A DNA stretch of 33,983 nucleotides, from positions 1 to 33,983 of the forward strand of contig CAMLGR010000035.1 in assembly GCA_946479615.1 (NCBI GenBank), written 5' to 3'. Origin of the DNA: an uncultured Bacteroidota bacterium (GTDB taxonomy: Bacteria > Bacteroidota > Bacteroidia > Chitinophagales > Chitinophagaceae). Position numbers and translations under genes: made by a program. Positions 17,875-26,174 of this stretch are shown here, piece by piece. The notes below the pieces were generated by a model that saw nothing but the letters and a program-made list of their open reading frames with translations, was not told where the DNA came from and did no database searches. The stretch's first letter is position 1. Each line of letters starts with the position of its first letter.

Positions 17875-18693
17875 ATGAAAAATAAGTTTAGTTATGTTTT
17901 ACTGGCCACCGGGTTTATCTTTCTTGCATCTATCCTGATGTACAGTTGTAAGAAGGATAAGGTGGTAACACCTAACCAGGAGCTGGCATTATTTGGAGCC
18001 GGCGGTACAACAGTAAGTTACCTGGTACCTGATGATCCGAATGCAGTTTTTAAAATTGGGCTTGGTCTTACCAAACCAGCTTCAGCTGACAGGCATATCA
18101 CCTTTACTGTTACTTCTCCAACAGGAGCAGCAGAAGGAGTTCAGTACACTATTTCATCAAAAACAGTGACTATCCCTGCTGGTAAAGTAGTTGATTCAGT
18201 TTCACTGAAAGGTCTCTTTGATGGTTTCCCAACCGGAAGAAGAGATACCCTGGTTTTGAAAATTACCGGTGGTGATGTTCCCGTACTCGTAGGAAACGAT
18301 GTCTTTAAAGTTGTATTACAGAAATTCTGTCCGCTGGATATGTCCATTTTCAATGGCGACTTTGAAGTAGTTCAGGATGGTTGGGAAGATTATTTCCCTG
18401 GTGATGTTGTTACAATCAGCTCAAGTGGTAATGTAATCACTTTTGATTACCCTACTCCTTACAATCACCAGCCACTTCTGATCACGGTGAACCCCACCAC
18501 GTTTGCTACTTCGGTGCCGCTGACTTCGATCGGTCGTTATAGTGCTACGGGTACTATTTATACGGCTAAGAGCGTAGCAGGTGCGAACAGTGTTGTTATC
18601 CCTTGTGACGGAATTATCAGCGTATTGCTGACCTTCGGTTCTACAGGTGGTGCCAACTACGGTGACCTCTTATTGAAACTTCGTAAGATCTAA
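17875..18693 (+). CDS. Surface lipoprotein of the SusCD operon, beta-sandwich type
   Basis: This 272-residue exported protein has lipobox MYSC, the lipidated cysteine being residue 25, followed by KKDKV. Residues about 35-150 resemble an immunoglobulin-like or DUF1735-like domain common in SusE-type proteins (HITFTVTSPTGAAEGVQYTI, VTIPAGKVVDSVSLKG). Residues about 150-272 form a second beta-rich domain beginning LDMSIFNGDFEVVQDGW. I do not recognise a precise family. It starts 35 bases after susD and is followed by a strong terminator, so it is the last gene of the operon. Proteins in this position usually sit on the cell surface and help bind the substrate, which is inferred here from position. 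Confidence 0.8.
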   Translation: MKNKFSYVLLATGFIFLASILMYSCKKDKVVTPNQELALFGAGGTTVSYLVPDDPNAVFKIGLGLTKPASADRHITFTVTSPTGAAEGVQYTISSKTVTIPAGKVVDSVSLKGLFDGFPTGRRDTLVLKITGGDVPVLVGNDVFKVVLQKFCPLDMSIFNGDFEVVQDGWEDYFPGDVVTISSSGNVITFDYPTPYNHQPLLITVNPTTFATSVPLTSIGRYSATGTIYTAKSVAGANSVVIPCDGIISVLLTFGSTGGANYGDLLLKLRKI

Positions 18694-18714
18694 AGATTCA
18701 ATTCCAGATATAAA

Positions 18715-18747
18715 GGGGCTGTCTCAACCGAGACAGCTCCTTTTTTT
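18715..18747 (+). terminator. Intrinsic terminator of the susCD operon
   Basis: Arms 18715-18725 and 18730-18740 form an 11-bp stem (one G-T pair) with loop AACC, followed by seven T. It lies 22 bases beyond the lipoprotein stop. The stem sequence GGCTGTCTCAA is shared with the ends of the inverted-repeat element at 18982-19094. Confidence 0.9.
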
Positions 18748-18981
18748 ATATTAATCCTGCACCGGTTATTAAAAAAGATTACCATCCTTTATGCCCTAAA
18801 TTCTGATTGATAGAACAGTTGTTGAATATTGAGCAAAAATGTTCTGCAGGAACTAGGGCCGCTATACTGGTTGATCGCATTAAATATTCAAATTAAAGGG
18901 GAGGATCTCTTCATGATGACCCCGATGTATCAATTTTTACCTGCTGAAACCCCTTCAGATTCCAGAATACCACTTATAAAA
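18748..18981. other. Intergenic stretch without a supported gene
   Basis: No credible gene was found in this interval. A frame from a TTG at 18829 stays open to 19002 (57 residues, including ELGPLYWLIALNIQIKGEDLF) and runs into the left arm of the inverted-repeat element. It could be a fragment of an insertion-sequence gene, but it matches no family I recognise. Confidence 0.4.
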
Positions 18982-19094
18982 AAGAGGCTGTCTCAAAGGT
19001 AATCCGAAGGCCTTGAGAATTGTGTAAACGAAAATTCTCTCCATCGGGTTACCCGAATAAAATCGGGTAAAAATTACTTTTGAGACAGCCTCTT
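18982..19094. mobile_element. MITE-like element with 22-bp inverted ends
   Basis: The ends 18982-19003 and 19073-19094 are inverted repeats matching at 21 of 22 positions (AAGAGGCTGTCTCAAA...). The interior has further small hairpins at about 19015-19039 and 19044-19069. The length is about 113 bases with no ORF. GGCTGTCTCAAAA-type termini occur on some insertion sequences (IS1182-like ends come to mind), so this could be a non-autonomous derivative. It lies between convergent genes and could also serve as a two-way terminator. No clear target-site duplication was seen. Confidence 0.6.
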
Positions 19095-19115
19095 CTCTTA
19101 TACTGATCCAATTAT

Positions 19116-20297
19116 TCATCTCAATACTTCTGCCAGTTTGCTTTCCAGCGCTGCTCCCCTTAAGGACTGCCCGATCACTTTCCCTGCCGGATCTACCAAC
19201 ACGTTAAAAGGAATTCCCTCAAACCCGTACAATCCTACCACCGGGCTGTTCCAGAACTGGAGATCGCTGACATGCGTCCAGGTAAGATTATCATCCTTGA
19301 TTGCTTTCAGCCACTTGTCCTTTTCTCCCGGCCTGTCTAATGATACACCTAATACCGTAAAATTTTTATCCTTAAACTGGTTATAAGCTGTTACTACCGC
19401 CGGGTTCTCATGACGGCAGGGACCGCACCAGCTGGCCCAGAAATCAACCAGTACAAATTTTCCCCTGAATGAATGAAGACTTATTTCTTTTCCGTTTACA
19501 TCAGGCAATGAAAAATCAGGCGCTTCTTTTCCTACCCAACTACTGGCCATTGCTTTCTTTTGCTGGTTTACCAGGGAAGCATGTATAGCCGCTACCGCCT
19601 GGTGGTCAGGAAAACGGCTGGCAGCATTGCCTACAATTTCCATAACCTGGTCATCGCTCAATGCAGGTAATCCAAACCCTGCTCCATTGGCAGTAGACTG
19701 GTAATATCCTAGTTCAAACATTATAAGAGCAGGGTCAGAAGCGCGTACAAAAGCAGCTTTTGCTTCATTTCCCATTTTTTCTGCTAATGTCTTTTGCTGT
19801 GCCTGCAACGGGAATAAAATACTGTCCGCCACACCTGTTTTCCGAAGACTATCTACCTGTTTTGTATTAATAAAAATCGTTTCGAGATCCTTATTAAATC
19901 CGACAACAAAATCTTTCAACTGCTGGCTGGCTGTTGAACCTTGCACATCATAAGTCTCGGGAAATTCACTGTTCTCTTTACTCATTTTGATATCCAGCTT
20001 TACAGAAGGCGTATCGCTGATAACAGATACAACCGGGTACATACTATGATCGAAAAGAAGATTGAATACTACCGATTCCTTAGGATCGGCTTTCAAAGAA
20101 AATTTTCCATCTTTCCCGATCAGCATGGAATCTACCAATGTCGGCTGCATAGTAGTCGCCGGTACTTCTTCGAGATAGATCATTTTTGCACTGTTATTAT
20201 TAATGACACCACTCACCGTGAATTTATCATTGGATTGATGTTCATTGCAGGAAAGCAAGAGGATCAACACCGAAACAGGTACTAGTATTTTACGCAT
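19116..20297 (-). CDS. TlpA/ResA-like thiol-disulfide oxidoreductase lipoprotein with DUF4369-type N-terminus
   Basis: This 393-residue exported thioredoxin-fold protein is anchored by a lipid at cysteine 17 (LLLSC). The N-terminal part (about 22-130) has the DUF4369 pattern (FTVSGVINNNSAKMIYLEEVPATT), and a helical linker follows. The C-terminal AhpC/TlpA domain (about 254-393) contains the active site WCGPC (C291, C294) and a cis-proline region GIPFNVLVDPAGKVIG (proline 363). Such proteins reduce disulfides in periplasmic substrates, for example apocytochromes. Bacteroidota carry many paralogues, so the specific substrate is not clear. It is downstream of gatB on the same strand, separated by repeat element D. 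Confidence 0.92.
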   Translation of the reverse strand: MRKILVPVSVLILLLSCNEHQSNDKFTVSGVINNNSAKMIYLEEVPATTMQPTLVDSMLIGKDGKFSLKADPKESVVFNLLFDHSMYPVVSVISDTPSVKLDIKMSKENSEFPETYDVQGSTASQQLKDFVVGFNKDLETIFINTKQVDSLRKTGVADSILFPLQAQQKTLAEKMGNEAKAAFVRASDPALIMFELGYYQSTANGAGFGLPALSDDQVMEIVGNAASRFPDHQAVAAIHASLVNQQKKAMASSWVGKEAPDFSLPDVNGKEISLHSFRGKFVLVDFWASWCGPCRHENPAVVTAYNQFKDKNFTVLGVSLDRPGEKDKWLKAIKDDNLTWTHVSDLQFWNSPVVGLYGFEGIPFNVLVDPAGKVIGQSLRGAALESKLAEVLR

Positions 20298-20340
20298 ACT
20301 TATTTTTTCAAATTTTATTATCAGATCAATTTCAGAAGCT

Positions 20341-20430
20341 CTATGTGAAATCTATGTGCCTATGTGGTAAAAAGGCTGACTGGCGTAATCTTACCACATA
20401 GGCACATAGGACACATAGATTTCACATAGG
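20341..20430. repeat. CTATGTG-word inverted repeat (element D)
   Basis: The word CTATGTG occurs at 20341, 20352 and 20360, and its complement CACATAG at 20395, 20403, 20412 and 20423. Arm 1 (20341-20370) pairs completely with the right side if a 9-base unit (20403-20411) is looped out, so the right arm holds one more word copy than the left. It lies just downstream of gatB, between it and the TlpA-like gene. Confidence 0.88.
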
Positions 20431-20432
20431 TA

Positions 20433-21884
20433 TCAAGCTTTTAGTTTCTCCAGGAGCAATTCATTGGTCACTTTCGGATCTGCTTTTCCTTTGGACCGTT
20501 TCATGACCTCGCCTACAAAAAGAGATAAAACTCCTTTCTTTCCCTTTTTATACTCCGTTACTTTTTCGGCATACTTTGCCAGCACTTCATTGATGATCGG
20601 CTCCAGCGCAGACGCATCCGATTGCTGGATAAGATTTTGTTCGGAAGCAGCCTGCTGAGGTGTTTTGCCCGGATGTTCCAAAAGGTATGTAAACAAACGG
20701 GAAGAGGCCGCCGAAAAACTTACTTTATTGCTATCAACCAGTTCCAGTATGCCAGCCATCGTAACAGGCGACAAGGGAAACACTGTTATTTCCTTATTGT
20801 TTTCATTCAGCCATGATTTAACAGGACCCAGCATCCAGTTAGCCGCTGCCTTGTAGTTGGAAGTATGATCAAGAATCGATTCAAAATAATCAGCTGTTTC
20901 TTTTTCTTCTGTCAATACCTGTGCATCATATTCGGACAACTGCCATTGCGTGGTATATTTTTTAACCCGCTCCTGCTGCAGCATGGGGATTGTTTTCCGG
21001 ATGGATTCAATAAAACTATCATCCAACTGAAAAGGAGTAAGATCAGGGTCAGCGAAATAACGGTAATCGTCCGCATCTTCTTTATCGCGGGTGGCGAAAG
21101 TAGAACCGTTATCTGCATTGAAACTTCTTGTCTGCTGCAAGATCGTTTCACCATTCTCCAGCATACCGATCAACCGCTTCGATTCCGATTCTACGGCGCG
21201 TTTGGCATTACGGATCGAATTCAGGTTTTTCACTTCTACTTTTGTACCCAGCTTCGTGTCTCCTTTCTTTCTTACCGAGATATTTACATCGCAGCGAAGA
21301 CTACCTTCCTCCATATTTCCGTCACACACACCGAGGTATCTCACCATTTTACGTAACTCTGAAAGATACGCGTATGTTTCATCGGCGCTGTGCAGATCAG
21401 GCTCGCTTACGATTTCGATAAGTGCTGTACCTGCACGGTTAAGATCGATACAGGTATTTTCGCTATCGGCATCATGAATACTTTTTCCCGCATCTTCTTC
21501 CATGTGGATGCGGTTAAGCCGTATCTTTTTCTCTCCTTCCGTTGTTTTGATCATGATATACCCGCCCTTGCAGACAGGAGTGGTATGTTGCGATACCTGG
21601 TACCCTTTGGGAAGATCGGGGTAGAAATAATTCTTTCGTGCGAAGTAATTATGTCTTTCAATTTCGCAATGACAGGCCAGCCCCATCTTAATGGCATATT
21701 CGATCGCTTTCCTGTTCATTTTAGGAAGTGTGCCCGGGTGGGCCAGTGTTACAGGACTGACATGTGTATTAGGAGCAGCGCCATAAGCGGTACTGTCCCC
21801 GCAGAATAACTTGCTTTGCGTAAGCAACTGGGCATGCACTTCAAGTCCTATGACGATCTCGTATTTTTCGTGGATAGCTGTCAT
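20433..21884 (-). CDS. gatB: Asp-tRNA(Asn)/Glu-tRNA(Gln) amidotransferase subunit B
   Basis: GatB is the kinase/transamidase subunit of GatCAB, which converts Glu-tRNA(Gln) and Asp-tRNA(Asn) to the amidated forms. With ATG at 21882-21884 it has 483 residues. A TTG three codons upstream would overlap a -7 box at 21891-21898, so the ATG is preferred. The family start YEIVIGLEVHAQL is followed by THVSPVTLAHPGTLPKMN, DLPKGYQVSQHTTPVCKGG and the signature RCDVNISVR. The C-terminal YqeY-like tail (about 330-483) ends in KADPKVTNELLLEKLK. gatA and gatC are not in this window. Use of GatB suggests that glutaminyl- or asparaginyl-tRNA is made indirectly in this organism. Confidence 0.97.
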   Translation of the reverse strand: MTAIHEKYEIVIGLEVHAQLLTQSKLFCGDSTAYGAAPNTHVSPVTLAHPGTLPKMNRKAIEYAIKMGLACHCEIERHNYFARKNYFYPDLPKGYQVSQHTTPVCKGGYIMIKTTEGEKKIRLNRIHMEEDAGKSIHDADSENTCIDLNRAGTALIEIVSEPDLHSADETYAYLSELRKMVRYLGVCDGNMEEGSLRCDVNISVRKKGDTKLGTKVEVKNLNSIRNAKRAVESESKRLIGMLENGETILQQTRSFNADNGSTFATRDKEDADDYRYFADPDLTPFQLDDSFIESIRKTIPMLQQERVKKYTTQWQLSEYDAQVLTEEKETADYFESILDHTSNYKAAANWMLGPVKSWLNENNKEITVFPLSPVTMAGILELVDSNKVSFSAASSRLFTYLLEHPGKTPQQAASEQNLIQQSDASALEPIINEVLAKYAEKVTEYKKGKKGVLSLFVGEVMKRSKGKADPKVTNELLLEKLKA

Positions 21885-21890
21885 AAACAG

Positions 21891-21898
21891 CAAAAATA
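21891..21898 (-). promoter_or_regulatory. -7 box TATTTTTG directly upstream of gatB
   Basis: This is an exact TAnnTTTG match on the - strand, ending 6 bases before the gatB ATG. It implies a very short or absent leader and argues against the alternative TTG start at 21893, which lies inside the box. No clear -33 element is seen. Confidence 0.45.
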
Positions 21899-21961
21899 AC
21901 CCATTTTAGGTACGCGTACGGGACGAAAAGCAAGGGGAACAGAACGTTTAACAAACAACAT

Positions 21962-21992
21962 AAAAAAACCCTCACCGGGGAACCGGCGAGGG
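21962..21992 (-). terminator. Intrinsic terminator of the PDZ protein gene
   Basis: Read on the - strand, a 10-bp GC-rich stem (CCCTCGCCGG / CCGGTGAGGG, one mismatch) is followed by seven T (the A-run 21962-21968 on the + strand). It lies about 25 bases beyond the stop of the PDZ gene and ahead of gatB. Confidence 0.88.
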
Positions 21993-22015
21993 TAACTACT
22001 GCAAAATATATATAA

Positions 22016-23017
22016 CTAAAGATCTGTTGTTTTCAGTTTGCGTGGGATTTTCACATCCAGGGTTTCTGTTTTACCTTTTCTCTGCACTTTCATTTTTACA
22101 GAAACCTTGTCCTTACTGTCTTTCATCACTTTGGCGATCTCATCGGCGCTGTTCACGGCCTTTCCGTCTACTTCAGTGATCACATCCTCTTCTTTGATAC
22201 CGGCTTTGGCGCCATTACCATCTTCATCCACATCCAGCACTTTTACACCTTTACCATCTTCAGTATCCTGAACAGAAACACCCAACCTTGGTGCACCACC
22301 TGCCCAGCTCCAGGTATTGAAAGCCTGGCCTCTTACACGTGGCATTGCCTGTATCCGCGGCATGCTGAAATTCATATCAGGCATATTGAATCCTTCGCCG
22401 TTTTTATAACTAAATACGTTTACACCCTTCCATTTGCCCAATTCTGCTGTTGCTTTTTGTTCTTTTCCATCACGGAGATAAACAACATTTACTTTTTCAC
22501 CTGGCTTGTGTGCGGTTACTGCTTTTGACAGGTCATCGGGATCCCCGATCGTTTTATCATCGAGTTTGGTAATGATATCATCTTTTTTCAGACCTGCTTT
22601 TTCTGCGGCGCTTTCTTTAGTGATGGTTTGAATTTTCACTCCTTTATCCGCTTTTTCGGTGGTAACTCCGAGCATAGCCCTGTTCTCGTCCATGTTCAGC
22701 AATGCGTAATTATCATTCCATGATCCTGCAAGACCCTGGCCAAAGATCCGGGCATCCTTTATCTTGTTGCGGAATACATGCACATCGCTGTCTTTCAAAT
22801 CTTCTACAGGCTTTCCATTGACAGTGATCTTATCGCCATCCACTACGATCACCATCTTCTCATTATCATCACCGGAATGGCTGATAATGATCTGCTCACT
22901 GCCTTTTTTATCTTTACTCTTATCTTTTTCCTTATCCTGGGCCAGCAGGCAAACCGGCGCCATCAATGCTGAGGAGAGAAAAACCACAGACAATTTTCTA
23001 AAAATTTGTTTCATCAT
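22016..23017 (-). CDS. Secreted protein with two PDZ domains and no protease domain
   Basis: This 333-residue exported protein has a signal peptide (about 1-27) followed by a highly charged linker (DKEKDKSKDKKG). PDZ domain 1 lies at about 113-192 (AMLGVTTEKADKGVKIQTI, AGLKKDDIITKLDDKTI) and PDZ domain 2 at about 243-325 (RLGVSVQDTEDGKGVKV, AGIKEEDVITEVDGKAV). HtrA/DegP proteases have tandem PDZ domains after a trypsin-like domain; here no His-Asp-Ser catalytic region exists and no truncation is evident. The protein probably binds peptides or exposed C-termini in the periplasm as an adaptor or chaperone, which is inference. Start could be either of two adjacent ATG codons (23017 or 23014). 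It has its own promoter and terminator. Confidence 0.88.
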   Translation of the reverse strand: MMKQIFRKLSVVFLSSALMAPVCLLAQDKEKDKSKDKKGSEQIIISHSGDDNEKMVIVVDGDKITVNGKPVEDLKDSDVHVFRNKIKDARIFGQGLAGSWNDNYALLNMDENRAMLGVTTEKADKGVKIQTITKESAAEKAGLKKDDIITKLDDKTIGDPDDLSKAVTAHKPGEKVNVVYLRDGKEQKATAELGKWKGVNVFSYKNGEGFNMPDMNFSMPRIQAMPRVRGQAFNTWSWAGGAPRLGVSVQDTEDGKGVKVLDVDEDGNGAKAGIKEEDVITEVDGKAVNSADEIAKVMKDSKDKVSVKMKVQRKGKTETLDVKIPRKLKTTDL

Positions 23018-23055
23018 TACAGTTTTTATAATTAACTACGTTGAGTTTCGTAGAT

Positions 23056-23086
23056 CAAATATAAAGACATTTTCCCGAATACGAAA
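23056..23086 (-). promoter_or_regulatory. Promoter of the PDZ protein gene
   Basis: On the - strand TTTC (23083-23086) is followed after 19 bases by TATATTTG (23056-23063), an exact -7 consensus at consensus spacing. The start codon at 23017 gives a leader of about 35 bases. Confidence 0.65.
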
Positions 23087-23288
23087 TCTTTCGGAATGTT
23101 AAAAACTGTTAATTAAACAGAAGGAATTAAAAGCTGACAGACGGGAAAAATACGCAAAGGATTGAACCTGACTGCACTGAACTTAGGGGGAAACCTTTAG
23201 TCTTTGTATTTATTCACATCAGCCTTTGACAATATTATAAATAATTGATTATAAATTATTTAAAAAAGATCGCCGTATTTATCCCAAG

Positions 23289-23296
23289 TAGATTTG
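23289..23296 (+). promoter_or_regulatory. -7 box TAGATTTG upstream of the small membrane protein gene
   Basis: This is an exact TAnnTTTG match preceded by a very AT-rich stretch (23228-23268), but without a TTTG at the -33 position. It would give a leader of about 75 bases for the ORF at 23377. The rest of the 359-base gap between 23018 and 23376 holds only the PDZ gene promoter. Confidence 0.35.
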
Positions 23297-23376
23297 CCCC
23301 TGTCAGACACCTTGAAATCCGCATTAAAATGCGCATATTTGACATCGCAACCCAAACTAATTAAGGAATAAACCTT

Positions 23377-23505
23377 ATGCTGAAAATTTTGGCTATTGGA
23401 TGTATTTGTGTCTGTACCCTGGTTATCGCTTATGTCATCAAGATCTATCTTGAAAGTCCCAGGATGAAGACCAAAAAGGATAAAAACCAGGAGTTTCGCT
23501 TCTGA
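23377..23505 (+). CDS. Small single-pass membrane protein, 42 residues
   Basis: A short ORF from ATG at 23377 to TGA at 23505 encodes a hydrophobic N-terminal helix (ILAIGCICVCTLVIAYVIKI, residues 4-23) with three cysteines. A basic, charged tail follows (SPRMKTKKDKNQEFRF). This inside-positive, single-helix layout is typical of genuine small membrane proteins and unlikely for random sequence. The stop codon abuts the alaS stop codon (23506, - strand) with no base between, so the two genes are convergent. I recognise no family. A perfect -7 box lies 80 bases upstream. Confidence 0.6.
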   Translation: MLKILAIGCICVCTLVIAYVIKIYLESPRMKTKKDKNQEFRF

Positions 23506-26118
23506 TTACAGAAGCTCTTTAATGGTTTCTATCACCTCTTTTAATTTCCCTGCATCTTGCCCCCCTGCTGTAGCTAATGTTTTCTGACCACCGCCTCCTC
23601 CTTTAATAAGCAGAGCTACTTTTTCCTTGATCAATTTCCCGGCATCAAGGCCTTTTGCAGCAGCTACCGTATCGGAAATACCGATGGCGACAAATGGTTT
23701 GCCATCGATATTGGCGCAAAGCACGGCCAGGTAATCGTGAAGATTATTTTTAAGGTCGAAACATACTTTCTTCAATGCATCGGCACTGCTCACTTCGATG
23801 ATATCACCTATAAATGTCACCCCATTGATGATCTCATCTTTCTGTAATAATTCATTCCGCACCGCTACCAATTGCCGCGCTTCCATTTTTTCTACTTTCT
23901 TTTCAAGCGCTGTTTTTTCTTCCGCCATTTTTTCGATGGCTTTCAGCGGATCTTTTGATTTCAGTAATTCATTGACGCTTTTAAGCTGGTTGAGCTTTTC
24001 CGTTATATAATCGATAGCCACAGCACCGGTAACAGCTTCTATACGCCGTACACCGGCAGCAATAGCCGATTCGGAAGTAATCGTGAACAACCCGATCATA
24101 CCTGTAGAACCGACATGGGTGCCACCGCATAATTCAATAGAATAAGAAGGATCGGCTACCACTACTCTTACTTTATCACCATATTTTTCTCCGAAAAGCG
24201 CCATCGCACCCGATTTCAACGCTTCTTCCTTCGACATTTCAGTGATAACAACAGGAACGTTTTCCCTGATCTTTTCGTTGACCAGGTCCTCTACCTGTTT
24301 TATCTCCTCATCAGTCATTTTTGAAAAATGAGAGAAATCAAACCGTAATAATTCCGGCGATACCAGCGAACCTTTCTGCGCCACATGGTTTCCTAATACC
24401 CGTCGCAACGCTGCATGCAACAAGTGCGTAGCGGTGTGATTATAGGTAATCGCCTGTCTCTTCTTTCCATCTACAAGCGCCGTAACAGCAGCTGCAGGGT
24501 CAGCGGGAAGATGATCTGCAAAATGAATAAAAAGATCGTTCTCTTTCTTTGTATCGGTAATATGGATTTTATCATTACCGGAGATCAATAAACCGGTATC
24601 CCCTACCTGTCCGCCACTTTCTGCATAGAAGGGCGTCGTTTCCAGCACTAGCTGGTATTGTTCTTTTCCTTTTGCTTTTACCTTCCTGTACCTGACGATC
24701 TTTGTATCAGTTTGCAGATCGGTATACCCGGTAAAAGTTGTTCTGGATGCGTTGTTTACATCGACCCAGTCTTCTGTATCAACAGCAGTTGCCGCACGGC
24801 TGCGATCCTTTTGCTGTTTCATTTCGTCTTCGAAACCCTTTTCATCTACTGTCAACTTGCTTTCAGAAACGATCAACCGGGTAAGATCAATCGGGAATCC
24901 ATAGGTATCGTATAATTCAAATGCTTCTTTACCGCTTACAGAACCTGAAGTAGCCGATTGTAAAATGGTATCTATTTTTTTAAGCCCTTTTTCCAGCGTC
25001 CTCAAAAATGCCTCTTCTTCTTCTTTCACCACTTTACTTACAAAATCAATCTGTTTCTGCAATTCCGGGAATACATTTTCGAATTGTTTGGCCAATACCG
25101 GCACTAACCGGAACAACAAAGGTTGTTTATAATCCAGGTAAGAATAATAATATCGCGCCGCCCTTCTTAATATTCTTCTTATCACATATCCTGCCCCTGT
25201 ATTGGAAGGCAATTGTCCATCAGCGATAGTAAAGGAGATCGCACGGATATGATCCGCCAGCACACGAAATGCTACGGCTTGTTTACTATCACTGTAATCA
25301 TATTTTTTACCGGTGATCTTTTCTACCTGGCTGATGGTGCCGCTAAAAATATCCGTATCGTAATTCGATGTTTTGTTTTGCAATACTCTTACCAGGCGTT
25401 CAAGACCCATTCCTGTATCCACATGTTTCGCTGGTAATGGTTCAAGCGTACCGTTCTTTGAGCGGTTGAACTGGATAAATACATTGTTCCAGATTTCTAT
25501 CACCTGCGGATCATCATTATTCACCAATAATTTTCCGTCTGATTTTTTTCGTTCGGCATCGGGGCGGCTGTCCACATGTATTTCAGTGCAGGGACCACAG
25601 GGACCCGTATCACCCATTTCCCAGAAATTATCTTTTTTATTGCCCGGAATGATCCTGTCTTCACTGATCCATTTTTTCCATTCTTCCAGCGCTTCTTCAT
25701 CTTTGGGGATACCTTCTTTTACATCGCCTTCAAATATGGTTACATAAAGACGGTCCTTGGGAATCTTATATACTTCGGTAAGCAATTCCCAGCTCCAGGC
25801 AATAGCTTCTTTTTTAAAATAATCTCCAAAGCTCCAGTTACCCAGCATTTCAAACATCGTATGGTGATAGGTATCCACACCTACTTCTTCCAGGTCGTTG
25901 TGTTTGCCGCTTACCCGCAGGCATTTTTGTGTGTCGGCGGCACGGGCCCAGGGTGCATTTTTATTGCCCAGGAAATAGTCTTTAAACTGGTTCATCCCTG
26001 CGTTGGTAAACATCAGGGTAGGATCGTTCTTAACGACAATGGGGGCCGATGGCACTATCTCATGCCCCCTGGAACGGAAAAAATCCAGGAACTGCTGACG
26101 TATATCTGCGCTGTTCAT
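23506..26118 (-). CDS. alaS: Alanyl-tRNA synthetase
   Basis: The enzyme charges tRNA(Ala) with alanine in an ATP-dependent reaction and edits mischarged serine and glycine. It has 870 residues, the standard bacterial length. The class II catalytic core covers about 1-460 (motif near RSRGHEIVPSAPIVVKNDP, and GYVIRRILRRAARY at 310-323). The editing domain has HTATH (561-565) and CGGTH (664-668), the four zinc or substrate residues. The C-terminal DHHA1-type domain ends with GGGGGQKTLATAGG. ATG at 26116-26118 begins the conserved N-terminal helix. It is followed 3' by the convergent small membrane protein gene, and divergent from the M23 peptidase gene, a neighbour that I recall as common in Bacteroidota. 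Confidence 0.98.
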   Translation of the reverse strand: MNSADIRQQFLDFFRSRGHEIVPSAPIVVKNDPTLMFTNAGMNQFKDYFLGNKNAPWARAADTQKCLRVSGKHNDLEEVGVDTYHHTMFEMLGNWSFGDYFKKEAIAWSWELLTEVYKIPKDRLYVTIFEGDVKEGIPKDEEALEEWKKWISEDRIIPGNKKDNFWEMGDTGPCGPCTEIHVDSRPDAERKKSDGKLLVNNDDPQVIEIWNNVFIQFNRSKNGTLEPLPAKHVDTGMGLERLVRVLQNKTSNYDTDIFSGTISQVEKITGKKYDYSDSKQAVAFRVLADHIRAISFTIADGQLPSNTGAGYVIRRILRRAARYYYSYLDYKQPLLFRLVPVLAKQFENVFPELQKQIDFVSKVVKEEEEAFLRTLEKGLKKIDTILQSATSGSVSGKEAFELYDTYGFPIDLTRLIVSESKLTVDEKGFEDEMKQQKDRSRAATAVDTEDWVDVNNASRTTFTGYTDLQTDTKIVRYRKVKAKGKEQYQLVLETTPFYAESGGQVGDTGLLISGNDKIHITDTKKENDLFIHFADHLPADPAAAVTALVDGKKRQAITYNHTATHLLHAALRRVLGNHVAQKGSLVSPELLRFDFSHFSKMTDEEIKQVEDLVNEKIRENVPVVITEMSKEEALKSGAMALFGEKYGDKVRVVVADPSYSIELCGGTHVGSTGMIGLFTITSESAIAAGVRRIEAVTGAVAIDYITEKLNQLKSVNELLKSKDPLKAIEKMAEEKTALEKKVEKMEARQLVAVRNELLQKDEIINGVTFIGDIIEVSSADALKKVCFDLKNNLHDYLAVLCANIDGKPFVAIGISDTVAAAKGLDAGKLIKEKVALLIKGGGGGQKTLATAGGQDAGKLKEVIETIKELL

Positions 26119-26138
26119 ACTATGAAAGCTAAAAAGGG

Positions 26139-26169
26139 TTGACTTTTGATGCTGAACGACTTATATTTG
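26139..26169 (+). promoter_or_regulatory. Promoter of the M23 peptidase gene
   Basis: TTG (26139-26141) is followed after 20 bases by TATATTTG (26162-26169), an exact -7 box at consensus spacing. Transcription from here would carry a leader of about 115 bases containing the C-rich/G-rich hairpins at 26175-26229. Confidence 0.5.
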
Positions 26170-26174
26170 TCATC

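Noticed and set aside
18829..19002. 57-residue frame from a TTG after the susCD terminator
   Set aside because: It has no recognisable family and runs into the inverted-repeat arm; it may be a transposase fragment but cannot be supported as a gene.
20341..20430. CRISPR-like reading of the short repeats (elements A-F)
   Set aside because: Repeat units are 7 nt with near-zero spacers and inverted order; there is no 20-50 nt repeat with unique spacers and no cas gene.
20865..21809. Long antisense ORFs within gatB (up to 163 codons)
   Set aside because: Opposite-strand shadows of gatB with cysteine- and phenylalanine-rich composition.
21885..21893. TTG start for gatB adding three residues
   Set aside because: The TTG overlaps an exact -7 promoter box and the ATG at 21884 begins the conserved N-terminus closely enough.
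25008..26142. + strand ORFs of up to 188 codons within alaS
   Set aside because: Antisense shadows of the alaS coding sequence.
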